DNA of 64,000 nucleotides, taken from contig NZ_FXBB01000001.1 in NCBI RefSeq assembly GCF_900177735.1, positions 186,001 to 250,000 of the forward strand, written 5' to 3'. This stretch comes from Dethiosulfovibrio salsuginis. GTDB lineage: Bacteria; Synergistota; Synergistia; Synergistales; Dethiosulfovibrionaceae. The notes under the pieces were generated by a model. The model worked only from the letters and a program-made list of their open reading frames with translations, was not told the origin of the DNA and did no database searches. Below are positions 36,164-44,290 of this stretch, piece by piece (the first letter of the stretch is position 1; each line of letters opens with the position of its first letter). Position numbers and translations under genes: made by a program.

Positions 36164-37453
36164 TTATTTTTTTGAGGTAAAAACGATCTCCCCGGAGATA
36201 ACCGTCATAACCCCTCGGCCCTTTAGGGACATTCCTGCGAAGGGGGTATTCTTGGCCTTAGAGAGGAAATGTGCGGGATCGACGACCCAGCTACTCTCCA
36301 TATCGACAGCCGTCATGTCGGCCACCGATCCAGGCCTGAGAGAGCCGCCGGGAAGGCCAAAAAGAGCGGCAGGGGTGCAGGACATAGCCTGAACCATCCT
36401 AGAGAGACCTAGTTTTCCCTTCCCTACAAGCTCGGATAAAATCAAAGAGAGGCAGGTCTCCAACCCAACTATTCCGTTAGGAGCCTCCATCATAGATTTA
36501 GCTTTCTCGTCGTCGCTATGAGGGGCATGATCGGTAGCAATGACGTCGATAGTGCCGTCCGTCAGGGCCTCTTGTAGAGCCAACGTATCTTTTTTTGTCC
36601 TGAGAGGTGGACTCATTTTTCCGTTAGTACCCTTTGTAAGAACGTCATCGTCGGTTAGAAGGAGATGGTGAGGGGTCACCTCAGCGGATACCTTTATCCC
36701 ATCTGCCTTGGCTTTTCGGATAATATCCACCCCTAAGGCGGTACTCACGTGTTGGACGTGAACATTGGCCCCCGTTTTGGCGGCAAACAGGATATCCCTC
36801 TGTATAATCGCCTCCTCCGCTGTGGCATCGACTCCCTGGAGGCTCAGCCTTTCGGAAATAGCCCCTCTGTTTATGGTCCGGTCACCCCAGAGCAGCGGAT
36901 CTTCGCAGTGGACGGAGATAGGGAGACCGAGAGAGGCTGCTTTTTCAAAGGCCTTCATCATCACCGACGGATCGGCTACGGTCAGACCATCGTCGGAAAA
37001 GGCAACAGCGCCGGAGGCCGCCATAGCCTCCATAGGAGCCAGCTCCCGCCCTTTCAGCCCTAAAGTCACCGCCCCTACGGAGTTAAACCTTACAGGGGAG
37101 GCTTTTCCTTTCTTCATAACCGAGGACAGGACATCCACCGAATCCACCGTTGGCGAGGTGTTCGCCATGGCGATCACCTGAGAAAATCCCCCTGATACCG
37201 CCGCAAGACCTCCGGTGTAGATGGTCTCCTTATGCTCCTGCCCTGGCTCCCTAAAGTGGACGTGGACATCTATGAGACCGGGGAAAAGAGTCAGCCCATG
37301 GAGATCTACCTCCTGGACGTCACCTTCGTGAAAAGGCTTTCCCTTTCCTATCCACCCTACGTATCCATCCTCCACCAGAATATCCATCTGAGAATCCAGA
37401 TTTTGACTGGGATCTATTACCTGAGCACCTCTGAAAAGTTTTCTCAAAACCAT
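36164..37453 (-). CDS. pyrC: Dihydroorotase (active type)
   Basis: Closes carbamoyl aspartate to dihydroorotate. 429 residues, amidohydrolase fold with the metal motifs DVHVHFREPG, SVHCEDP, HVQHVST and TDHAPH all intact, and the substrate loop NGKMSPPLR. It is 71 bases upstream of pyrR and has its own downstream palindrome. It sits 14 bases below a carbamoylase gene, hinting at co-transcription. It is the working dihydroorotase of this region; the copy in the pyr operon is not. Confidence 0.95.
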   Translation of the reverse strand: MVLRKLFRGAQVIDPSQNLDSQMDILVEDGYVGWIGKGKPFHEGDVQEVDLHGLTLFPGLIDVHVHFREPGQEHKETIYTGGLAAVSGGFSQVIAMANTSPTVDSVDVLSSVMKKGKASPVRFNSVGAVTLGLKGRELAPMEAMAASGAVAFSDDGLTVADPSVMMKAFEKAASLGLPISVHCEDPLLWGDRTINRGAISERLSLQGVDATAEEAIIQRDILFAAKTGANVHVQHVSTALGVDIIRKAKADGIKVSAEVTPHHLLLTDDDVLTKGTNGKMSPPLRTKKDTLALQEALTDGTIDVIATDHAPHSDDEKAKSMMEAPNGIVGLETCLSLILSELVGKGKLGLSRMVQAMSCTPAALFGLPGGSLRPGSVADMTAVDMESSWVVDPAHFLSKAKNTPFAGMSLKGRGVMTVISGEIVFTSKK

Positions 37454-37466
37454 CGCTCCTCTCTAC

Positions 37467-38705
37467 TTACCTTTCCATTATTCTCTCTAAAGCTCCCACT
37501 AAAGCCCTGTATCCAGGCCTTATCCTCTCCAATTCCACCTCTTCCGATGGATTGTGGCTTATCCCCTCCACACAGGGAACGAAGATCATGGCGGTAGGAA
37601 TGGAGGAGGCCACGTACATAGCGTCATGACCGGCACCGCTTGGCATATCGGTCCACCTAAGGCCAAGGTCATCGCACACCTCGCCTAAGAGACGGCGAAG
37701 CCCTCCATCCAGGACCACTGGATCTCCTTTGGAGAGGAGGTTGAAATTAAGTTTTACACCTCTAGAGAAACATATACCCTCTATTGCGGACCTGATCCTT
37801 TCGTAGGCTCTCTCCAGACTTTCTTTCTTTATGCCTCTTAAATCTATTTTTAAATGAGCCTTTCCCGGCACGACGTTCATCGCTCCAGGCTCTATGCGAC
37901 AGACCCCTACGGTTGCCACCGTTCCGTGAAGGTATTCGTCTATGCCCACCGACTCCACCGCCAAAACGATCTCTGACGCTGCGGCTAGAGCGTCTTTTCT
38001 CATGTTCATAGGACAAGCGCCGGAGTGATCCGCCCTGCCCTCTATGTCCACAGCCATTCTAGTAGGGGCGGCGATAGCCTCGACGACCCCTACGTCTATC
38101 CCCGACCTGTGCAGAAAAGGCCCCTGTTCTATGTGGACCTCGAAAAAAGCCTTAAGACTGGAGGGAAGCAGCCTGGAACGGCCCATCCATTCAGGGGAGA
38201 GTCCGAAATCCCTCATGGCCTTGAAGAGGATCACGCCGTCGTCGTCTTTATAGCTAAAGCAGTCTTTGAGGGTTAGATATCCCGTAATCGCCTTGCTGCC
38301 TACGTTGGCGATACCGAAACGACTGGATTCTTCACCGGAAAAAACCATAACCTGAAGGGGATAGCGGTGGTTAGGGTTATTCTCCCTTATCTCCTTAGCA
38401 GCACCTATCGCCATAGCGACCCCTAAGACACCGTCGTAAGGGCCTCCCTGGGGCACCGTGTCTATATGGGAGCCAAGGGCCACAGGAGGAAGGCCATCCC
38501 CTATATTTCCCACAGTACCGATAATGTTTCCTACCCTATCCACCTCCAGAGAAAAGCCCAGTGCCCTCATCAACGCCATAAGCTCCTCCCTGGCCCTGCG
38601 GTCCTCCTCACGAAAAGCCAGCCTTGAAAAACCTCCAGCAAGGTCTTTCCCGTGAAGGTTAACCTTCTTAAGGACATCAAGGCACAGATCAAACCCAGAA
38701 AACAT
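37467..38705 (-). CDS. M20 family N-carbamoyl amino acid / ureidoglycolate-type hydrolase
   Basis: Zinc-dependent hydrolase of the hydantoinase/carbamoylase branch of M20 peptidases (412 aa). Metal ligands lie in GSHIDTVPQGGPYDG, the GEESSRFG motif and the SGAGHDAMYVAS motif near residues 370-380. It probably releases carbamoyl groups from N-carbamoyl amino acids or allantoate-like substrates. The ATG at 38705 lies 8 bases after AGGGG; a TRAP transporter precedes it across a terminator and pyrC follows within 13 bases. Substrate is not decided by sequence. Confidence 0.87.
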   Translation of the reverse strand: MFSGFDLCLDVLKKVNLHGKDLAGGFSRLAFREEDRRAREELMALMRALGFSLEVDRVGNIIGTVGNIGDGLPPVALGSHIDTVPQGGPYDGVLGVAMAIGAAKEIRENNPNHRYPLQVMVFSGEESSRFGIANVGSKAITGYLTLKDCFSYKDDDGVILFKAMRDFGLSPEWMGRSRLLPSSLKAFFEVHIEQGPFLHRSGIDVGVVEAIAAPTRMAVDIEGRADHSGACPMNMRKDALAAASEIVLAVESVGIDEYLHGTVATVGVCRIEPGAMNVVPGKAHLKIDLRGIKKESLERAYERIRSAIEGICFSRGVKLNFNLLSKGDPVVLDGGLRRLLGEVCDDLGLRWTDMPSGAGHDAMYVASSIPTAMIFVPCVEGISHNPSEEVELERIRPGYRALVGALERIMER

Positions 38706-38740
38706 CGCCATCACCCCTTTAGATAGATACGCATATGGTA

Positions 38741-38774
38741 GCATAAAGGCCCCTCTACAGAGGGGCCTTTATGC
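38741..38774 (-). terminator. Terminator after dctM
   Basis: A 34-base perfect inverted repeat: GCATAAAGGCCCCTCT and AGAGGGGCCTTTATGC around a 2-base centre, beginning two bases after the dctM stop. It separates the TRAP operon from the carbamoylase. Confidence 0.8.
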
Positions 38775-38775
38775 T

Positions 38776-40053
38776 CTAAGGATAGACCAGTCTCGGCAGG
38801 AAGGTCGATATAGCCGGGACGTAGGTTATAACCAACACCGCCACAAAACTGACCAGTATAAAACGTCCTACCGCAGGGATTATCTCCGACATAGGAAGAC
38901 CGGTAACGCCGTTGGCGACGAAGAGATTAAGACCAAAGGGAGGGGTGAAGTTCCCTATGGACAGGTTTGCCACCATGACGATCCCTAGATGAAGGGGATC
39001 TATACCCATCCCTGAGGCTATAGGGGAAAACAGAGGGGCCAGGATTATTATGGCCGCTATACCTTCCATAAACATGCCGACGATCAGAAGAATCACGTTG
39101 ATCATGGCCAAAAACATCCACGGAGAGGTCACGTTGGCCACAACCGCCGAGGTGACAGCCTGAGGGATTCTAGCCACCGTTAGAAACCAGCCGAAAGTCT
39201 GAGCTGCCGCCACCAGTATTAGTACCTGGGCACAGGTCACAGCGGACCTAAGACACACGTGATAGAGCTTTTCCATGGTGATCTCCCTGTAGATAAAGAT
39301 CCCCACGAACAGCGAATATACCACCGATATCCCTGCCGCCTCGGTGGGGGTAAAAACCCCCATGTAGATCCCTCCCAGGATTATCACAGGGACCATGAGA
39401 GACCACACGGCGTCTTTGGTTTTAGTCCATATCTCGCTCCAGGAGGAGGGCTCGGAGACGGCGAGATCGTGTTTACGGGAGAATATCCATATGTAGACGA
39501 CACCTGCTAACCCGTAGACTACTCCGGCGCTTATGCCTGCCATAAATAAAGACCCTACCGACGTTCCCGTCGCCGCTGCGTATATTATCAAGGTGATACT
39601 CGGAGGGATAATAAGGGCCACCGATCCGGCGGAGGTGATGAGCCCTGCGGAAAATCCCTTTGGATATCCCTCCCTGACCAGCTCAGGGTAGAGGAGCTTC
39701 CCCATGGCCACAACGGTAGCAGGACTGGAGCCGCAAAGAGCACCGAAAACCATACAGGTCACCTGGGTGGTGTAGGCCAAACCTCCTTTTTTACTCCCGA
39801 CCAGACACCTGGTCCAATCCAGTATCCTTCTGGACAGACCTCCTGTGTCCATGACGTTGGCGGCGAATATAAAAAAAGGCATGGACATTAGGGCAAATTT
39901 ATCTATTCCACCGAAAGCCTTCTGGATTATGACCATAGGAGGCATCGACGTAAAACAGATAATCGAGAGCAACACCGCACCGTTAAGGGCTATGAATATA
40001 GGGATGCTTCCAAAAAGGGCCGCTATAAGGGTACATATTAAGAGAGTTGTCAT
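38776..40053 (-). CDS. dctM: TRAP transporter large permease (DctM family)
   Basis: 425-residue polytopic membrane protein of the sodium-driven TRAP type, with about 12 hydrophobic segments, starting with TLLICTLIAALFGSIPIFIALNG and including GALCGSSPATVVAMGKLLYP and the IPPSITLIIYAA stretch. Together with DctQ and the DctP binding protein it imports an organic acid or amino-acid-like substrate. The start ATG overlaps dctQ by 4 bases. Confidence 0.95.
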   Translation of the reverse strand: MTTLLICTLIAALFGSIPIFIALNGAVLLSIICFTSMPPMVIIQKAFGGIDKFALMSMPFFIFAANVMDTGGLSRRILDWTRCLVGSKKGGLAYTTQVTCMVFGALCGSSPATVVAMGKLLYPELVREGYPKGFSAGLITSAGSVALIIPPSITLIIYAAATGTSVGSLFMAGISAGVVYGLAGVVYIWIFSRKHDLAVSEPSSWSEIWTKTKDAVWSLMVPVIILGGIYMGVFTPTEAAGISVVYSLFVGIFIYREITMEKLYHVCLRSAVTCAQVLILVAAAQTFGWFLTVARIPQAVTSAVVANVTSPWMFLAMINVILLIVGMFMEGIAAIIILAPLFSPIASGMGIDPLHLGIVMVANLSIGNFTPPFGLNLFVANGVTGLPMSEIIPAVGRFILVSFVAVLVITYVPAISTFLPRLVYP

Positions 40054-40514
40054 ACTCTCCCTCCTTTCGCCGCTATGGCCCTTTGAGAGAACCTAACCGC
40101 CATAAGTCCGCATCCTAAAGGGATAGCCAGGTAGACTATCCACATAGGGAGCTTCAGAGCAGGAGAGACCTGACCGGTCTTTAAGGTAAATAACACGATC
40201 TGCCCACCGTAGGCGGCCATAGAACCACAAAAAAGAGCGGACAGAAGATAGACCGTTCTATCCGCTTTGAGCCGAGCGGACTCGGAGAGTTTACCCAGGA
40301 GGAAATCCATCCTTATATGGGCTCCCTGCCTCACGCAGATACTGCCTCCTATGAAGGTAATCCATATCATCAGATACTTTATAAACTCCTCCGCCCAGCT
40401 GGTGCTGGAGCTAAAAAGGTATCTTAGAGTTACGTTGACGAACAGAACCAGTGCCGTGGTTAAAATAGCAGCGGCACAGAAAAAATCCTCCAGCCTATCT
40501 ATGAACCTCCACAT
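40050..40514 (-). CDS. dctQ: TRAP transporter small permease (DctQ family)
   Basis: 154 residues with four membrane segments (about 10-35, 47-65, 87-107 and 127-150) and the family WAEEFIKYLMIW motif. The ATG at 40514 is 6 bases after GGGGGG. It is separated from dctP upstream by about 330 bases that carry two large palindromes, so its expression could differ from that of DctP. Confidence 0.9.
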   Translation of the reverse strand: MWRFIDRLEDFFCAAAILTTALVLFVNVTLRYLFSSSTSWAEEFIKYLMIWITFIGGSICVRQGAHIRMDFLLGKLSESARLKADRTVYLLSALFCGSMAAYGGQIVLFTLKTGQVSPALKLPMWIVYLAIPLGCGLMAVRFSQRAIAAKGGRV

Positions 40515-40534
40515 AAAAATCCCCCCAAAACCCC

Positions 40535-40566
40535 CAGGAGGCGGGGAGAATTCTCCCCGCCTCCTG
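40535..40566. repeat. 32-base perfect GC-rich palindrome upstream of dctQ
   Basis: CAGGAGGCGGGGAGAA then its exact reverse complement, 21 bases before the dctQ start. A 14-bp or longer hairpin in the dctP-dctQ intergenic RNA, followed on the minus strand by GGGGGTTTT. Likely an attenuator or mRNA-stabilising hairpin. Confidence 0.85.
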
Positions 40567-40594
40567 TATACGAAACGCAAAGAGACAGCTAAAG

Positions 40595-40844
40595 GACACC
40601 TCTAAAAACTCTAATCCTCGGAGAGATCGTTCCGACGAAGCCCATTTGAGCCCGTATACTCGACATGCCGTCGTGTAGTCGAATGGGGCGACAGGACGTC
40701 GCCCCAAGCCGAGGGGGCACAGGACGTGCCCTCCGAGGCGATTCGTACGAAACAGGCAGGTCGGAGTATACGATTGGGCGAAACAGGGCGTAGGCGGAAC
40801 GATCTCTCCGAGGGGACTCGAAAGTTAGTTTTTAGAGTTTTCCT
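40595..40844. repeat. Nested palindromic repeat, copy B (long form)
   Basis: About 250 bases. Outer ends CTCTAAAAACT (40600-40610) and AGTTTTTAGAG (40827-40837) are inverted. A 19-base perfect inverted arm lies inside (40616-40634 with 40795-40813), then GCCCA/TGGGC and CGTATACTC/GAGTATACG pairs, then CGAAT/ATTCG. The centre has two hairpins: GGGGCGAC-AGGAC-GTCGCCCC (40685-40705) and GGGCAC-AGGAC-GTGCCC (40715-40731), with identical loops. It lies between dctP and dctQ of one operon. No coding capacity is seen. Confidence 0.92.
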
Positions 40845-40848
40845 AAAG

Positions 40849-41847
40849 CTACTGTTCTACAGCCTGATAACAGTCGTTGAGAAGCTCTTTTTTAACGTCA
40901 GTATCGGCAAACTCCTCGTGAACCGACCGGCTTCTATCGAAAAACGCCTTGTGCTCGTCCTCGGAAAGGTAGGTCACAGAGATACCGGAAGCTTTTATCT
41001 CCTCCAGGAACTGAACCTCTTTTTCCGCCTGAGCCGCTCTCTGTAGCTTTCTGGCCTCCTCCTCAGAACGGACTATAAGGTCTTTGGCGTTATCGCCTAG
41101 ACCGTTAAACCAGTTGGCGTTCACGACGAAAAGGTAAGCCAAAAATCCGTGGTTGCTCACTATGAGCCTGTCCTGAACCTCGTAGAGCTTGTTCATGGCG
41201 ATAGTCTGAATTGGGTTCTCCTGGCCATCTACGACCCTCTGCTGAAGGGCGTTGTAAAGCTCGGCGTACTCTATAGGAATGGGATTAGCTCCCCAGGCTT
41301 TATACTGAGCTATAAGGAGAGGAGAGGGCATAACCCTTATCTTAAGCCCCTTAAAGTCATCTGGAAGTTTTATATCGTGCCCTCTGGTAGTGAACTGTTT
41401 AAAGCCGGAAGCCCAAAGACCGAGGGTAACCAGTCCCTTTCTCTCGGTGAAGGCGTAAAACTTCTTTCCCACCGGTCCATCCATAACGTCGTAAAGCACC
41501 TCCGACGAAGGCCAAAGGAAGGGGAAATCGATTATCTTAAGCTCGTCGACGAAAGGAGTCAGGACGGCCACCGGCTGTACGGTTATATCGATAGTGCCCA
41601 TCTGGGTGGCCTCGGTCTGCTCCCTCATAGAACCCATCTGCATAGAGGGGAATACCTGTACCTTCATGTTACCGCCGGAGCCCGCCTCCACCAGCTCTTT
41701 AAACTTCTCCGCTCCCATATCCTCAGGACTGCCGACAGGCTGATTATGGCTCAGCCGGATGGTCATCTTGGGATATTCCTGAGCTATAGCGGCCATCGGG
41801 GTTATGGCGAAAAGACAGATCAAAGAAAACATCAAAAAACGCTTCAT
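40849..41847 (-). CDS. dctP: TRAP transporter substrate-binding protein (DctP family)
   Basis: 332-residue periplasmic binding protein. Signal peptide MKRFLMFSLICLFAITPMAAIA, then the DctP fold with IRLSHNQPVGSPEDMGAEKF, MQMGSMREQTEATQMGTID, FKGLKIRVMPSPLL (conserved Arg for carboxylate) and the NPIQTIAMNKLYEVQ segment. It probably binds a C4-dicarboxylate or amino-acid-like acid. First gene of the dctPQM operon; the long repeat-bearing gap to dctQ follows. Confidence 0.95.
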   Translation of the reverse strand: MKRFLMFSLICLFAITPMAAIAQEYPKMTIRLSHNQPVGSPEDMGAEKFKELVEAGSGGNMKVQVFPSMQMGSMREQTEATQMGTIDITVQPVAVLTPFVDELKIIDFPFLWPSSEVLYDVMDGPVGKKFYAFTERKGLVTLGLWASGFKQFTTRGHDIKLPDDFKGLKIRVMPSPLLIAQYKAWGANPIPIEYAELYNALQQRVVDGQENPIQTIAMNKLYEVQDRLIVSNHGFLAYLFVVNANWFNGLGDNAKDLIVRSEEEARKLQRAAQAEKEVQFLEEIKASGISVTYLSEDEHKAFFDRSRSVHEEFADTDVKKELLNDCYQAVEQ

Positions 41848-41905
41848 AGTTGCACCTCCATAGAATATGGTTATTCTCCCTATCGTAAAAACAGGGATAT
41901 GGGTG

Positions 41906-41911
41906 ATTATA
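41906..41911 (-). promoter_or_regulatory. Possible dctP -10 element
   Basis: Minus strand TATAAT about 60 bases before the dctP start, without a good -35; immediately downstream of the rnc terminator hairpin. Confidence 0.5.
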
Positions 41912-41920
41912 CCAAAGAGG

Positions 41921-41952
41921 TCAAGGCTCTGCGACCGGTTGCAGAGCCTTGA
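41921..41952 (-). terminator. Hairpin at the rnc 3' end
   Basis: TCAAGGCTCTGC and GCAGAGCCTTGA form a 12-bp stem with an 8-base loop covering the last rnc codons and its stop. Few T residues follow, so it is a weak terminator or 3' protective hairpin for the fatty acid operon. Confidence 0.6.
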
Positions 41953-42649
41953 GACCTATCTCCGCAGCCTTAAACTCCGCCTCCTTTATCGACTTTCCCT
42001 TAGACTTACTCAGTAGCTTGCCACTAACCCAGAGTTCGACGACAAAGGTCGGGTTATGGGATGGACCTATCCTTGAGACCTTTCTGTACTCCGGTAGGGC
42101 CATACCTCTCTCCTGGAGGACTTTCTGTATCTCTGACTTAGGGTCTATGGCGACGGTATTTGAGGTAGTCCCAGGAAGGCACCCTTTAAGGTGAAAGTTC
42201 AGATACCCATCGATAACGGACAGGGCTGAGTCAAATCCACCGTCCACATAGACGGCGCCGAAGACCGCCTCTACCGCGTCGGAGTAAACCGAGGAGAGCC
42301 TGCCACGTCTACCTTCTTTTCTCACACCGCTGTTAACCCTCAGAAGATCGTCGATACCAATCCACTTGGCCCAGGGTAAAAGGGCATCACCACAGACCAA
42401 CCTGGACCTTATCCTGGTAAGATCCCCCTCTTTGAGGTCTGGCCTATCGTTAAAGACTTTGGTGGATACCGCCAGTTCCAGTACAGCGTCTCCCAGGTAT
42501 TCAAGACGTTCGTTCCACGAAAAAAGCCCTGACTCATGGGCGTAGGACGAATGAGTCAGGGCCTCCTTAAGCAGTTCGGCGTCTCGAAAGCGGTATCCCA
42601 GTTTGACCTGAAAGACCTTAAGAGCTTCCTCCCACCTCTGCCCATACAT
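41921..42649 (-). CDS. rnc: Ribonuclease III
   Basis: Double-strand-specific endoribonuclease. 242 residues with the signature ERLEYLGDAVLELAVS (about residues 44-59), the catalytic Asp/Glu pair in SDAVEAVFGAVYVDGG (about 117-132), and a C-terminal dsRNA-binding domain (about 160-240). It is the last gene of the fab operon, 8 bases after fabF, the usual acpP-fabF-rnc order. It could process the long hairpin repeats seen in this window. Confidence 0.96.
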   Translation of the reverse strand: MYGQRWEEALKVFQVKLGYRFRDAELLKEALTHSSYAHESGLFSWNERLEYLGDAVLELAVSTKVFNDRPDLKEGDLTRIRSRLVCGDALLPWAKWIGIDDLLRVNSGVRKEGRRGRLSSVYSDAVEAVFGAVYVDGGFDSALSVIDGYLNFHLKGCLPGTTSNTVAIDPKSEIQKVLQERGMALPEYRKVSRIGPSHNPTFVVELWVSGKLLSKSKGKSIKEAEFKAAEIGLKALQPVAEP

Positions 42650-42657
42650 AGGAAAAC

Positions 42658-43899
42658 CTATATGCGGCAGCGTTCTACGGCCAACACGCCGTTATGTCCA
42701 CCAAATCCAAAGCTGTTCACCAGGAATCTGTCTACCTTGGCTTCGGTGGTCTCGGTCACCACGTTTATGTCGCAATCGGGATCTTTCTCAAAAAGGTTGA
42801 GGGTCTTGTGGACGATCCCCTCCTCGACGGATTGGATAGCCGCTATGGTCTCAAGGGCACCAGCGGCCCCAAGACAATGTCCTATCATGGACTTTGTGGA
42901 GTTGACCATCATGGTATCCGCCCTGTCACCGAATAGGGTCCTTATGGCCAGAGACTCTATCTTATCGTTTAGAGGGGTAGAGGTCCCGTGGGCGTTGATG
43001 AGATCTACCTGATCGATCGCCCATCCAGCCTGGTCCATGGCCAACTTCATAGCCCTTATGGCCCCATCTCCCTCGGGATCGGGAGCGGTAATATGGCCTG
43101 CGTCACAGGTTGAACCGTAACCGACGATCTCTCCGTAGATGTGGGCACCTCTCTCTATCGCCCTGTCTAGGGTCTCAATGACCATAACCCCTGCGCCTTC
43201 CCCAAGGATAAACCCATCTCTATCCTTCTCGAAAGGCCTGCTTGCGGTAGCAGGATCGTCGTTTCTGGTGGAAAGGGCCTTCATCGCAGCAAAACCGGCC
43301 ACACAGATGGACCTCAACGCCGCCTCGGTTCCTCCGCAGAGCATGACGTCGGCGTCGCCTCTCTCTATGGTGCGAACCGCCTCTCCGATGCTGTGGATAG
43401 ATGTAGCACAGGCGGTCACGACGCACATATTCGGTCCCTTGGCCTTATGCCTTATGGCGACGTAAGCTGCGGACATATTGCCTATCATCATAGGGATGAA
43501 GAAAGGGCTCACCTTCCTGGGACCTTTGGTCATCATGGTCTGGAAACTCTCGAAGCAGGTCTCTATACCACCTTGACCGGAGCCTATATAAACGCCAAAT
43601 CTATGAGGATCCAGGCTCTCAGAGGTTAGACCAGCGTCCTCCATTGCCATATCGGACGCTGCGATGGCGAACTGAATTACCCTGTCCGCCCTTTTGGCCT
43701 CCTTGTTAGGAAGCCACTGGGTGGGGTCAAAATCCTTGACCTCCGCCCCTATTTTGACGGAGAAGTCCGTCGCGTCAAAACAGGTAACAGGTCCAACGCC
43801 GTTCTTACCCTCTTTGAGAGCCTGCCAATATTCTTTTTTTCCGTTTGCGATAGGGCTGACTACCCCTAGCCCTGTTATTACGACTCGTCTGTCCTTCAA
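42658..43899 (-). CDS. fabF: 3-oxoacyl-ACP synthase II
   Basis: Chain-elongating condensing enzyme. 413 aa with the Cys-His-His triad in VVTACATSIHS, NAHGTSTPLNDKIE and MIGHCLGAAGA. Start TTG at 43899, 9 bases after AAGGAG. It follows acpP across a 109-base gap with a hairpin. Confidence 0.97.
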   Translation of the reverse strand: MKDRRVVITGLGVVSPIANGKKEYWQALKEGKNGVGPVTCFDATDFSVKIGAEVKDFDPTQWLPNKEAKRADRVIQFAIAASDMAMEDAGLTSESLDPHRFGVYIGSGQGGIETCFESFQTMMTKGPRKVSPFFIPMMIGNMSAAYVAIRHKAKGPNMCVVTACATSIHSIGEAVRTIERGDADVMLCGGTEAALRSICVAGFAAMKALSTRNDDPATASRPFEKDRDGFILGEGAGVMVIETLDRAIERGAHIYGEIVGYGSTCDAGHITAPDPEGDGAIRAMKLAMDQAGWAIDQVDLINAHGTSTPLNDKIESLAIRTLFGDRADTMMVNSTKSMIGHCLGAAGALETIAAIQSVEEGIVHKTLNLFEKDPDCDINVVTETTEAKVDRFLVNSFGFGGHNGVLAVERCRI

Positions 43900-43968
43900 G
43901 GATCTCCACTCCTTAACGGTCGAGGAATTTCTCTGACTCTAGTCTTCCTCACGACCATGATTTGAGCG

Positions 43969-43989
43969 GGGGGGCGAAAAACGCCCCCC
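43969..43989. terminator. GC hairpin between acpP and fabF
   Basis: GGGGGGCG-AAAAA-CGCCCCCC, 8-bp stem (T5 loop on the minus strand), 18 bases after the acpP stop. No T-run follows on the minus strand, so it is more likely an mRNA-stabilising or partial attenuating hairpin that keeps acpP message above fabF. Confidence 0.55.
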
Positions 43990-44007
43990 ACCGTACTGGA
44001 AAGGGGT

Positions 44008-44259
44008 TTATCCCTCAATTCCGAGTTTGTTGCAGGCGTAGTCGATAGCTTCACCTACGCTGGTGAGCTTCTCTGCGTCCTCATCGGGTATCTCGATATC
44101 AAACTCCTCCTCGATACCCATGATGAGCTCGACGATATCGAGGGAGTCAGCACCAAGGTCCTCTACGAAGGAAGACTCGGTCTTTATCTGATCCTCCTCT
44201 ACGTCGAGGCGATCGATCACGATCTCCTTCAGGCGAGCAAGAACTTCTTCTCTCTTCAT
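44008..44259 (-). CDS. acpP: Acyl carrier protein
   Basis: 83-residue acidic protein with the phosphopantetheine serine in [15 protein letters not shown] (Ser about residue 40). Central cofactor carrier of fatty acid synthesis. ATG 44259 after AGGTGA/GGAGGTGAC-type site. It sits between fabG and fabF. Confidence 0.97.
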   Translation of the reverse strand: MKREEVLARLKEIVIDRLDVEEDQIKTESSFVEDLGADSLDIVELIMGIEEEFDIEIPDEDAEKLTSVGEAIDYACNKLGIEG

Positions 44260-44290
44260 GGTATGTCACCTCCCTTCGTTGAATTACGAT

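Noticed and set aside
40595-40844. CRISPR array or insertion sequence for the palindromic repeats
   Set aside because: No regular direct repeats with spacers, no transposase, and no target-site duplication that I can see; the structure is nested inverted repeats.
40849-41847. tRNA, riboswitch or leader RNA upstream of dctP
   Set aside because: The 70-base gap has a hairpin from the rnc end and one -10 element; no conserved riboswitch structure is recognisable.
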